From assembly GCF_029989365.1 (NCBI RefSeq), contig NZ_JAPRAQ010000019.1, positions 62,001-126,000 of the forward strand: 64,000 nucleotides of DNA. The letters are read 5' to 3'. The translations under genes and the position numbers were made by a program. Shown here piece after piece: positions 9,900-17,570 of the stretch (position 1 is its first letter; each line of letters starts with the position of its first letter). The notes below the pieces were generated by a model. It saw only the letters and a program-made list of their open reading frames with translations, ran no database searches and was not told the DNA's origin. This stretch comes from Bradyrhizobium sp. Arg816 (lineage in GTDB: Bacteria; Pseudomonadota; Alphaproteobacteria; Rhizobiales; Xanthobacteraceae).

Positions 9900-10876
9900 C
9901 TATTCGATCACCTCGTCGGCGCGGATAAGCAACGAGGGCGGCACGGTGAGGCCGAGCGCCTTGGCGGTCTTCATGTTGATCAGAAGCTCGAATTTGGTTG
10001 GCCGTTCCACCGGGAGGTCAGAAGGCTTGGTACCTTTGAGTATCTTGTCCACGTAGCTCGCCGCGCGGCGGAACAGATCGCGGGCGTCGGCTCCGTACAC
10101 CGACAGTCCGCCATCAGCATAGTGCCGGAACAGATAGTTTGCCGGCAGGCGATACTTCGCAGCGAGCGCGATGATCCGCGGTGCCTGGACATAGGTGAGC
10201 GTATCGCCAAAATCGATGATCGCATCGGCGTGCTCGGCGGCAGCGGACGCAAAGGCGGCGTCGATTTCGTCGGCCGTGGTCGCTTCGACCGGCATCAAAA
10301 CCACGCCGAGTTCCCGGCTTGGGGGACGTCTTCTGCGAGATATATCCTTTGCATTGGGTTGGTCGGATTGACCAAGAGCGCGATTTTCGAGGCGCCGGGA
10401 ACAAGTTCTCGAAGGATTTCGAGACGTTTCGCCAGGAAGTCGTCCGGTACCATGGTTGAAAGGCCCGTCACGTTGCCTCCGGGTCGCGACAGGCTTTGCA
10501 CGAGACCAAGCTTCACGGGATCGGCCACACTCACGAATACAATCGGAATGGTGGTTGTTGCCGACTTCAGCGCTACGGCCGCATGCGGTCCCGGAGCGAT
10601 GAGCAGCTCGGGACTGAGGGCAATCAGATCGGCGACGGAAGCCGCCAGTCGATCCGAGGGTTGGGAAAAGCGATAATCTATGACGAGATTTTTTCCCTCG
10701 ATCCAGCCGAGGCTTCTCAGAGCATCGAGAAGCACAAGCTCGGCTTGATTTAGGGCTTTCCCGCTTCCATCTCCCACAGCAAGAAAGCCGAGCCGACGGC
10801 GCTTTCCCTGCGCACGCGAATAACCTGGCGAAACAAGCAGCGCCGCAGTGCCCGCTATGAACTCCCGCCGTTTCAT
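9900..10876 (-). pseudogene. ABC_sub_bind-family solute-binding protein, interrupted by one frameshift
   Basis: Two frames together encode one ABC transporter substrate-binding protein of the TrpX/ABC_sub_bind type. The first (10876-10295) starts MKRREFIAG with a Tat-like or Sec signal ending YSRAQG and carries LGWIEGKNLVIDYRF, APGPHAAVALK and RPGGNVTGLS. It then ends prematurely just after NPTNPMQRIYLAEDVP. The second frame (10304-9900) continues with VVLMPVEATTADEI and finishes with SLLIRADEVIE, a standard family ending. Adding one base near 10310-10326, where a run of five G occurs, joins them. This is either a real pseudogene or a base-call error. No permease or ATPase gene adjoins it. 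Confidence 0.85.
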
Positions 10877-10927
10877 TCGCCCCTCATCGCAGCGTAAGGA
10901 CGAGGGCGCAAAGTATCACGTCACGAT

Positions 10928-10961
10928 AGTCGTCGCACTCTGTACAGTCGTCGCACTCTGT
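10928..10961. repeat. Short tandem duplication, 18-base period
   Basis: AGTCGTCGCACTCTGT occurs at 10928-10943 and again at 10946-10961, separated by AC. It lies upstream of the frameshifted binding-protein gene. No function is apparent. Confidence 0.6.
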
Positions 10962-11010
10962 GGCTGCAAATGCTGCGTCGCGAATGCGGCAAGTGGCTTA
11001 GGACGGCTAA

Positions 11011-11109
11011 GGGTCAAAATGCGAAGAACTCAGAGTGAGCAAAGTCAGTCCGCTCTACCCCACCAAGCGGACCTCAATGAAAGGTGTCATCACTTCGCTG
11101 ATGGGCCAA
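11011..11109 (+). repeat. 99-bp direct repeat, left copy
   Basis: This stretch, beginning GGGTCAAAATGCGAAGAAC and ending GCTGATGGGCCAA, recurs at 13037-13135 in the same orientation with 6 mismatches and no gaps. The pair brackets the cyclase/TPR gene, ending 49 bases past its stop. It is not an obvious insertion-sequence end. Confidence 0.9.
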
Positions 11110-11158
11110 GGGCGGAAGTTGCGGCTCTCACTCTCTTGCCGCACCGTGGCCGTAGAGG

Positions 11159-12994
11159 TCATTCGGGCAGCCCGGCTCGCCGCAACCCTTCCTCGTATCG
11201 AGCGAGATCTTCGGCGCGCCGATAGGGGCCGAGCACGCTTTTGAGATTGGAGACACGCACCGAAGGATTCAATTGTCGCAGCCGAGCCACCGCCTTTTGT
11301 GCCTGCTCCAGTCGTCCGGCCATTGCCTTGCTTGCGGCGTCCATACGTAACGCAGGTTGAAAGTCCGGATTGTCCTGCAACGCCATTGCCGCCCACGATG
11401 CCGCGTCGCCATAGTGGCCCAGGAAGAAATGGGCATGCGAGGTCCCAGTTCGCATCCCGCTCATAAACGGATCAAGCGGGTTGAGGCGGATGGCACGGGC
11501 GAAGCGCTCGATTGCCGTTTCCGGCTCGCCTAGCCAGTTCTTCACCCAGCCACCCCAAAACCATGCCTCGGCCCAATTGGCATTGAACATGAGCGCGCGA
11601 TCGATCAAGGCGGCGCCTCCCCCGAGATCGAGTAATACAAACGCTGATACATATCCGCTCGCCGCGAGGGCGATCACGTCGTCTTTTCCCAGCTCAACCG
11701 CCCTCTGAACGAGCTTCTTTACTTTGGCAGTCTCGCTCGGTGTGACTGAAATCCAGCCATTGGTCTTGGCAAAGGTGTAGCAAAGGGCGGCACGACCGTA
11801 AGCTGACGCAAAACCTGGGTCGAGCTTGATCGCCCTGTTGAATAGGCGTAACGCCTCTTCGTTCGCTTGCCGGTTAGCAAACTGATAAGAGCTGGCCAAA
11901 CCGCGTAAGTAGTGATCATAGGCATCAAGACTCTCGGTAGGCTTGCGCTTGGCGCGCTCGATCTCGGCTTTTTCAACCGCCGGTGCGATCGCTCCGACTA
12001 TGCTCTCGGTGACCTGGTCCTGCAGGTCGAAGATGTCGGTGAGTCCACCGTCAAACCGGTCAGCCCAGAGATGTCCCCCCGTAGGGGTATCGACGAGCTG
12101 TCCCGTGATGCGCACCCGGTTTGCCGCCTTGCGAACGCTTCCTTCCAGCACATAGCGCACGCCAAGCTCGCGCCCCACTTGCTTGATGTCGACAGCGCGT
12201 CCCTTGTATGTGAAGCTCGAATTGCGGGCGATGACGAACAGCGCCTTGAAACGGGACAGCGCGGTGATGATGTCCTCCGCTATTCCGTCCGCGAAGTATT
12301 CCTGTTCGGGATCGCCTGACATGTTCTGGAACGGCAGCACGGCGATGGACGGCTTGTCGGGCAGCGCCAGAGCCTGGGTGGTCTCGACCGGCGACCTTTT
12401 CGAAATTGCCGCAGAACCATCCGCGTTTATCCTCAATCGCCACGCGCGCATCGGCTCAACGATGTTCTTCAGGTTCTGCGGACCCATGTCCTCGAAGGCG
12501 ATATCGACCTTGCCGCGGATTTGACGTTGCGTGTCCTCGGAGATGCAGATGCCGCCGGGCTCGGCGATGCCTTCAAGGCGGGCGGCGATATTGACGCCGT
12601 CCCCGAAGATATCATTCTCGTCGATTATGATGTCGCCGACGTGGATGCCGACGCGAAATTCGATCCGCTTGGCCTGCGGCACCGCGGCATTTTGCTCAAC
12701 CATGCCGCGCTGCACCTCGATGGCGCATCGCGCTGCATCGACGGCGCTGGCGAACTCGACCAGCATGCCGTCGCCGGTCGTCTTGACGATCCGTCCGCGA
12801 TGCACGGCGATGGAGGGATCGAAAAGAGACTTTCTGGCGGCCTTGAGGCGAGCCAGCACGTCTTCTTCGTCCATACCCATCAGGCGGCTGTATCCGGCAA
12901 CATCCGCCGCCAGAATTGCCGCAAGCCTCCGTTCCACGCAATTGTCGGCCAAAACGGCCCCCGCGAGATCGGTAGATTCCGTCCCACGTATCAA
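11159..12994 (-). CDS. Class III adenylate/guanylate cyclase with TolB-like and TPR region
   Basis: A 611-residue soluble protein. The N-terminal class III nucleotide cyclase domain (about residues 20-190) has RLAAILAADVAGYSRLM with metal-binding Asp31, KTTGDGMLVEF with the second metal Asp75, and RVGIHVGDII. The central part (about 210-340) has SIAVLPFQNMSGDPEQEYFADG and ELGVRYVLEGSVRK, a stretch that recurs in rhizobial cyclases as a TolB-like domain. The C-terminal third carries TPR-type repeats (ALRLFNRAIKLDPGFASAYGRAAL). It probably makes cAMP in response to an unknown input. The start is uncertain: TTG at 12994 gives the longest form, GTG at 12937 (VERRLAAIL) is equally credible. The gene is flanked by 99-bp direct repeats. 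Confidence 0.88.
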   Translation of the reverse strand: MIRGTESTDLAGAVLADNCVERRLAAILAADVAGYSRLMGMDEEDVLARLKAARKSLFDPSIAVHRGRIVKTTGDGMLVEFASAVDAARCAIEVQRGMVEQNAAVPQAKRIEFRVGIHVGDIIIDENDIFGDGVNIAARLEGIAEPGGICISEDTQRQIRGKVDIAFEDMGPQNLKNIVEPMRAWRLRINADGSAAISKRSPVETTQALALPDKPSIAVLPFQNMSGDPEQEYFADGIAEDIITALSRFKALFVIARNSSFTYKGRAVDIKQVGRELGVRYVLEGSVRKAANRVRITGQLVDTPTGGHLWADRFDGGLTDIFDLQDQVTESIVGAIAPAVEKAEIERAKRKPTESLDAYDHYLRGLASSYQFANRQANEEALRLFNRAIKLDPGFASAYGRAALCYTFAKTNGWISVTPSETAKVKKLVQRAVELGKDDVIALAASGYVSAFVLLDLGGGAALIDRALMFNANWAEAWFWGGWVKNWLGEPETAIERFARAIRLNPLDPFMSGMRTGTSHAHFFLGHYGDAASWAAMALQDNPDFQPALRMDAASKAMAGRLEQAQKAVARLRQLNPSVRVSNLKSVLGPYRRAEDLARYEEGLRRAGLPE

Positions 12995-13036
12995 AGCACA
13001 GGGTGTTCCTTTTGGGCTAGGGTCAATGTCAGGTCA

Positions 13037-13135
13037 GGGTCAAAATGCGAAGAACTCAGAGCGAGCAAAGTCAGTCCGCTCTACGCCATCAAGCGCACCT
13101 CAATGAAAGGTGTCGCCACTTCGCTGATGGGCCAA
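13037..13135 (+). repeat. 99-bp direct repeat, right copy
   Basis: Second copy of the repeat at 11011-11109, 93 of 99 positions identical. It begins 42 bases upstream of the longest possible cyclase start, so that gene with little extra DNA is held between the two copies. Confidence 0.9.
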
Positions 13136-13196
13136 CAGGCGACTCACGCGCCGCAACAGACAGCGCTAAGCCCCGGTGAGGTCGCGCGTGTACGGC

Positions 13197-13718
13197 TTAT
13201 TTCAAATAACCGACATAATAGATGCCGATCACGTCTTTCGCCGAATCGCGTATCGGCTTGTACCCTGTGATGTAGGGTTTGCCGAGGATGTCCACCTCTC
13301 CATAGAACGCCTCGCCTTTCCTGATAGACTCGATCGCTTTGCCTTTGGGATCCAGAATGGTTCCGATCGCTCGCGAGCCATCGTCCTTTTTGACGTTGGT
13401 GGCAACGCGGACATACTCGTCACCGCTCTTCACGAAGATCGTTGCCGTCCCCTGAGCTTGCTTCACGACCTGATCAACCAGGTCAAAGTTGTTGTTCATC
13501 TTGGTTGAACCGAAATAAATGGCGGGCACATCCTTCCCAGCGACAGTGTCAGCCCCTTCGATCTTTGGCGAGCCAAGTTTGTTCGCCATCGACTCCAAGA
13601 GATCCATCGCTGTATTGACCTTTGCATCCTGAGCTTGGCCAACGTTCGGCAAAAGCATCGCGGCTCCAATGAGGCACGCGACTGTTAAGAAGCCAATAGC
13701 AGTTCGCTTGATGCTCAT
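13197..13718 (-). CDS. Secreted single-Cache-domain protein
   Basis: A 173-residue protein. The start at 13718 has AAAGGA 7 bases upstream and begins MSIKRTAIGF with a signal peptide ending GQAQ; a longer open frame to 13748 is less likely. The mature part has the Cache fold order: AGKDVPAIYFGSTKMNNNF, GTATIFVKSGDEYVRVATNV, GTILDPKGKAIESI, FYGEVDILGKPYITGYKPI and GIYYVGYL. Cache domains bind small ligands outside the cell, usually as part of chemoreceptors or kinases, but here no transmembrane or signalling domain follows, so the protein is probably a free periplasmic binding or sensing module. The neighbouring cyclase gene is transcribed in the same direction downstream. Confidence 0.82.
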   Translation of the reverse strand: MSIKRTAIGFLTVACLIGAAMLLPNVGQAQDAKVNTAMDLLESMANKLGSPKIEGADTVAGKDVPAIYFGSTKMNNNFDLVDQVVKQAQGTATIFVKSGDEYVRVATNVKKDDGSRAIGTILDPKGKAIESIRKGEAFYGEVDILGKPYITGYKPIRDSAKDVIGIYYVGYLK

Positions 13719-13748
13719 GAGTTTTCCTTTCCCTGGAAACGCCTGCAC

Positions 13749-14221
13749 GTGTCAGGGCCCTCACCGAAGGTCGGTGACGGCACGGAAGATCAGGCTGTCG
13801 GTTTGGGTCTGATGTCACGCGATCACCTCGCACTGGTAGGCGGGCCGACGCGCGTCTCGACCCAAGTCCAGCATGTCGATGGCCGGGCTTGGATCAAACG
13901 AGTGTAGTCTAACTTTTCGTCAATGAATGCGGTGCGCGGTTTAACAACCGCTCACAGATAATCTATGCCACCGAGCGACAACGCGGCAATTGAAAATTAG
14001 GACAACAACTATGCCTTTGCAGAGGCGTTCGCGGCATGCCGAGCGATGCCCTATTGGTGACTTGGGACGCGCCTAGTCGTCGGGCGTGTCCCTCGCCGCA
14101 ATGGCACTGCACCTATGTCGCGTATGGGGCAAACGACGAAATGGCCGGAGTGCGCGCCTGGGTCCGCTTCACATCTTTACGCGAATGTCGCCTCTGGGAG
14201 GACACGGCTGAAGCCGCTTCC
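13749..14221. other. Gene-free stretch
   Basis: This 473-base gap between the Cache-protein start and the end of the membrane-protein gene holds no convincing gene. It must contain the promoter of the Cache-protein gene, probably in the A/T-richer part around 13900-14030. Short open frames here (for example 14036-14353) lack ribosome sites and codon bias. Confidence 0.5.
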
Positions 14222-15709
14222 TCACTTCAACGGCACCGCCGCGCCGTCCGCATTGTCCCGCACATGAATGACCGCGATGTCGTCCGTATAGATCCGCTTC
14301 CAGCCCTTGAGCTGGTCGAGGATTTGCGGGCCCGGCGCATCGGCGACCAATAGCGTCGCGTCGATCTTGTACTGGTCGAGCAGGCGCGGCAGCAGCTCGG
14401 GCTTCTTGCCCTCCGTCGCCTTGAAGAAGTCCATGACGAACTTTTCGCCATAGAGCTCGGCGCGGCCGTCGACGTAAACGGGGATGTCGCGCGAGATCAG
14501 ATAGCCGCCGAACTGATAGGCGTTGAAGATGCGCTGCACCCTGAGTTTTTCGAGCAGGTCGACCGCCGCAACCGGCGTCTGCGTCATCGTGAACGTGAAG
14601 CGATGGTGTCCCATGTAGAGCGAGGTCGAGGTCCAGCTCGCGGCCACGATCATGAGCGCGCCGAGCGCGGTGACATAGCGGGCCGGCCGGCGGTCGGCGC
14701 CGGCGGTGTCCGCTGGCGGGCGCGGGAACATCTCGCCGAGCGGCTTTGCCAGCACCAGCGGCACCAGGAAGGCGAAGGCCTCGATATTCCTGACATGGGT
14801 CAGCGCGCCCCAGGTCAGGAACAGGATCAGGAAGATCCGCGGCGCCGACAGCACGAGGCCGCGATAATAGCCGAGCGCGATCAGGCCGAGCAGTGCGCCT
14901 TCGAACCCGGTGAAGGTGGCAAAGTTCGCCGGCATCCATTCGAAGATCAGCGACAGCAATTCGCCGAGGCTGAGGATGTTGGTCGCGCCCATCAGCGTCC
15001 GCCAGCCGTAAGGCGTGCAGCAGGCAGCGACCAGCGCGCCGACGCCGAACAGCACCCAGCGCATGAACAGCTTCAGCCGTTGTCCCTTCTCGGCATGCTC
15101 GACCGCTTCGAGCGAGATCGGACCGATCAGCGCGAGGCCCAGCACGAAGCCGCCATGCAAATTCGCCCAGAGCGCCATCAGCGGCAGCCAATACCAGGAC
15201 GGCGCGCTTCTGCGGTCGGCAGCCGCCATCAGCAGGCCGACCCACGCCACCATGACGGGCAGCGCCAGAATATGCGGACGCGCCAGCACGTGATGGATCG
15301 ACAGCACCAGCGCCAGCATTGCGAACAGCACCGCGCGCGGCGCCTCGATCTGCGCGTCGAGCAGATAGACGAAGACCGCCGCGGTGAGCGCCATCCCGGT
15401 CGCGGTGAGGATGACCGGACCTGCCCAGCCCCATTGCGCATAGGAGAAGGCGAATAGCACCTGCGACAGCCACGACGTCGAGATCCAGGATTCCCCCGGG
15501 CGCGTGAAAGAATAGAAGTCGGTGTAGGGCAGGGCGCCGTGATCGAGGATCCATTGCCCGATCTTGATCTGCCAGAACGAGTCGGAGTCCTGAAGCAGCG
15601 TGTCGCCGACGAAGAGGAAGAACAGATAGGTGCCGGCACCGACGCAGAGCGGCAGCAGTGCTCGCGCGCGGCTCTGCATCGCAATGCTGTTGGCAAAGGA
15701 AAGGGACAT
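14222..15709 (-). CDS. Polytopic membrane protein of unknown function, glycosyltransferase-like topology
   Basis: A 495-residue protein with about ten hydrophobic helices and a soluble C-terminal region. Right after the first helix comes GDTLLQDSDSFWQIKIGQWIL, with an acidic loop resembling the first periplasmic loop of GT-C glycosyltransferases (D-D/x-D-x-W). The C-terminal 110 residues contain FNAYQFGGYLI, DIPVYVDGRAELYGEKFV and a final domain. These features resemble bacterial dolichyl-phosphate-mannose-type membrane proteins, but I do not recognise a named family. The start at 15709 has GAGG upstream; MQSRARALL at 15676 is an alternative. It stands alone, with dispersed repeats on its 5' side. 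Confidence 0.8.
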   Translation of the reverse strand: MSLSFANSIAMQSRARALLPLCVGAGTYLFFLFVGDTLLQDSDSFWQIKIGQWILDHGALPYTDFYSFTRPGESWISTSWLSQVLFAFSYAQWGWAGPVILTATGMALTAAVFVYLLDAQIEAPRAVLFAMLALVLSIHHVLARPHILALPVMVAWVGLLMAAADRRSAPSWYWLPLMALWANLHGGFVLGLALIGPISLEAVEHAEKGQRLKLFMRWVLFGVGALVAACCTPYGWRTLMGATNILSLGELLSLIFEWMPANFATFTGFEGALLGLIALGYYRGLVLSAPRIFLILFLTWGALTHVRNIEAFAFLVPLVLAKPLGEMFPRPPADTAGADRRPARYVTALGALMIVAASWTSTSLYMGHHRFTFTMTQTPVAAVDLLEKLRVQRIFNAYQFGGYLISRDIPVYVDGRAELYGEKFVMDFFKATEGKKPELLPRLLDQYKIDATLLVADAPGPQILDQLKGWKRIYTDDIAVIHVRDNADGAAVPLK

Positions 15710-16127
15710 GCCGCCTCGTCGTCCTGCTTGTTCTTGTCCGCCGGAGCATGATCCGGACCCGAAGGGCCGCGTTAGCGCAAAGCGTGTAGCGGTTTTCCGG
15801 GAAGATCATGCTCAAGCAACAACCTGAAGCACGATGAACGATTCATCTCATCGCGCTTCAGGCCGAGCGGGCGGCATTGGACCATGCGCGGTCATAACTT
15901 CGGGTAAATCGCGCCGCCGCGGCATTGCCGCGGATGGCTACGATTTAACGGATTGTTTTCAATTCTCCTTTACCATCGTCGAATACGTGCAATCCGCTCC
16001 GTGTTTACGCAGTCGAATTAACTGCGGCGCAATTCTTTGCCTCTAGGTTCGGTTCCATGGTTGGGCGGCGCTGGGAAGCCGAAGACCACACCATTCGTAA
16101 GCCTCGTGTACTCTTTGGGAGCAGTCT
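15710..16127. other. Intergenic region with repeat and pilin promoter
   Basis: A 418-base gap between divergent genes. It holds a GAGCATGATC-type palindromic repeat (15744-15813) and then an A/T-richer tract (about 15945-16045) that should contain the pilin promoter. No gene was found in it. Confidence 0.55.
15744..15813. repeat. Dispersed palindromic repeat, GAGCATGATC family, copy 1
   Basis: GAGCATGATCCGGA at the left end and AGATCATGCTC at the right end form the inverted arms, with CGGTTTTCCGG inside. Related copies in this window are at 45115-45163 and, degenerate, 44784-44835. This is a familiar rhizobial intergenic repeat type. Confidence 0.8.
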
Positions 16128-16292
16128 ATGAAGAACCTCGTTTCGCGTTTCGTGAAGGACGAATCCGGCGCCACCGCCATTGAATACGGCCTGATCGCTG
16201 CCGGCATCGCGCTGGCGATCATCACCGTCGTCAACAACCTCGGCAGCTCGCTGAACACCAAGTTCGGTTCGATCTCGTCCAGCCTCAAGTAA
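16128..16292 (+). CDS. Flp/Fap type IVb pilin
   Basis: A 54-residue prepilin. The short basic leader MKNLVSRFVKDESG ends in Gly14, where the prepilin peptidase should cut, followed by ATAIEYGLIAAGIALAII: the Glu5 and Tyr6 of the mature N-terminus and the hydrophobic helix are the Flp hallmark. By family knowledge it is exported and assembled by the Tad/Cpa machinery into thin adhesive pili. No tad or cpa gene lies in the window. The gene is monocistronic, with GGGAGCAG upstream of the ATG and a strong terminator 24 bases after the stop. Confidence 0.95.
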   Translation: MKNLVSRFVKDESGATAIEYGLIAAGIALAIITVVNNLGSSLNTKFGSISSSLK

Positions 16293-16315
16293 GTCCGGAC
16301 GATCTGAGAATTTCG

Positions 16316-16348
16316 AGAGCCCCGTCCCGGACGGGGCTCTTTCTTTTG
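16316..16348 (+). terminator. Rho-independent terminator of the pilin gene
   Basis: AGAGCCCCGTCC at 16316-16327 pairs with GGACGGGGCTCT at 16329-16340, a 12-bp stem, followed by TTCTTTT. A strong stem suits an abundantly made pilin transcript. Confidence 0.92.
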
Positions 16349-16387
16349 GGCGGTGGCGTGAGCCGGAGGCTGCTCAGGCTGCATGGT

Positions 16388-16525
16388 TCGCCCGGCGATG
16401 CAGAGCATCGTCCGGAGATGCCCGCTTTGGCGGGCTCCTCACCATGAAGGTCTGATATCCTGCCGCGAAACGCGACCTCGTCCTGAGGGGCCGCCGCAGG
16501 CGGGTGTCTCGAAGGATGGGCCCGC
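16388..16525. repeat. Probable dispersed repeat in a 390-base gene-free stretch
   Basis: The gap from 16349 to 16739 has no gene. It contains CGATGCAGAGCATCG, then GCCCGCTTTGGCGGGC, then CCTCGTCCTGAGGGGCCGCCGCAGGCGG and CTCGAAGGATGG. The order of these pieces resembles a repeat often seen between genes in Bradyrhizobium (from memory). No second copy lies in this window, so the call is tentative. Confidence 0.45.
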
Positions 16526-16739
16526 AGGCAAGCTTCCCGGCACGTTCTTCTTCAAAGCCCTCCAGTCGGTGTCACCAGCCATGGCGCTCCCGTCCGTTCG
16601 GCGTGACGCCTGACGCATTTGCATCTTGTCATTCACTTTGAATAGTTGTTCAGTCCTTGCGGGACGATTTGCATCTATTGCATTGACGACGCGTTCGGCC
16701 GCGGGGCGTGCGGCTGGCGTGCGGGACAGGAAGCGCGCC

Positions 16740-17420
16740 ATGGTTTATCGGCGAACGCATCAAGTGGTGAAGCGCCTTGCGGCCAGGCGCAGTGCGATCC
16801 TTGCTGCGGCGCGGGAAGCTGCGGCGGAAGGCGGGATGGCGGCGGTGCAGATCGCGCCGGTTGCGGTCCGGGCCAGTGTCGCGGCCGGAACGGTCTACCG
16901 CTACTTCCCGTCCAAGTCCGAGCTGATCTCCGAATTGATTGCCGAGGTGTCGCGCGACGAGCTCGCGGCGATCCGCCGGGCGGCCGATGCCGCGCCCGGC
17001 CCATCCTCGGCGCTGGCGGCGGCCGTCACCACCGTGGCGGTCCATACGCTGTCGCAGCGCAGGCTGGCCTGGGGCATTCTGGCTGAGCCGGTCGACGTCG
17101 ATGTCAGCGCGTCCCGCCTGGCCAGCCGCCGCGAGATCGCCGGCGAGATCGCCGCACGGATCGACGCCGCCGTACGTGCCGGCCATTTGCCGGCTCAGGA
17201 TACCGCGCTCGCCGCCACCGCGCTGTTAGGGGCGCTGCATGAGGCCCTGGTCGGGCCGCTCGCGCCCGACAATCTCGACGATCCCGCCAGGATGCGCGAT
17301 GCGGTGCAGACCGTGACGCTGCTGGCCCTGCGCGCCGTCGGCGTGATGGATGCCCGTGCCAGGGGTCTGGTGGTGCAGCAGACGCTGCTGCCGGCGGCGA
17401 AAGCGCTGGTCGGGGCTTAA
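16740..17420 (+). CDS. TetR-family transcriptional regulator
   Basis: A 226-residue regulator. The start at 16740 is chosen because AGGAAG lies 7 bases upstream; the frame is open from 16626, but the extra part lacks a ribosome site. The helix-turn-helix covers about residues 12-60 (RRSAILAAAREAAAEGGMAAVQIAPVAVRASVAAGTVYRYFPSKSEL in part), with the recognition signature AAGTVYRYFPSKSEL. The C-terminal domain with RRLAWGILAEPVD and RIDAAVRAGHLP is an effector/dimer region of undetermined ligand. It stands alone, so its target is not evident. Confidence 0.92.
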   Translation: MVYRRTHQVVKRLAARRSAILAAAREAAAEGGMAAVQIAPVAVRASVAAGTVYRYFPSKSELISELIAEVSRDELAAIRRAADAAPGPSSALAAAVTTVAVHTLSQRRLAWGILAEPVDVDVSASRLASRREIAGEIAARIDAAVRAGHLPAQDTALAATALLGALHEALVGPLAPDNLDDPARMRDAVQTVTLLALRAVGVMDARARGLVVQQTLLPAAKALVGA

Positions 17421-17570
17421 AAAGCCGGGCGCGGCCGGGGCCGGGACCTGCTTCCGCTCAGGTCATTGCCGGAGCACGCCTTTCCACGAAACCCAAGCAC
17501 GTTCGCCGGCAACGCCGGCTACTGTGCATGGGGTTGTTTTCGACATTTTTGTTTGGCCTGCCCGGCGGGC

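Noticed and set aside
11011..13135. Possible composite transposon ends
   Set aside because: The 99-bp repeats lack terminal inverted repeats, a transposase or target duplications that I can see; recorded only as direct repeats.
15834..16046. 70-residue frame in the pilin upstream region
   Set aside because: Lacks a ribosome site and codon bias; most likely promoter DNA.
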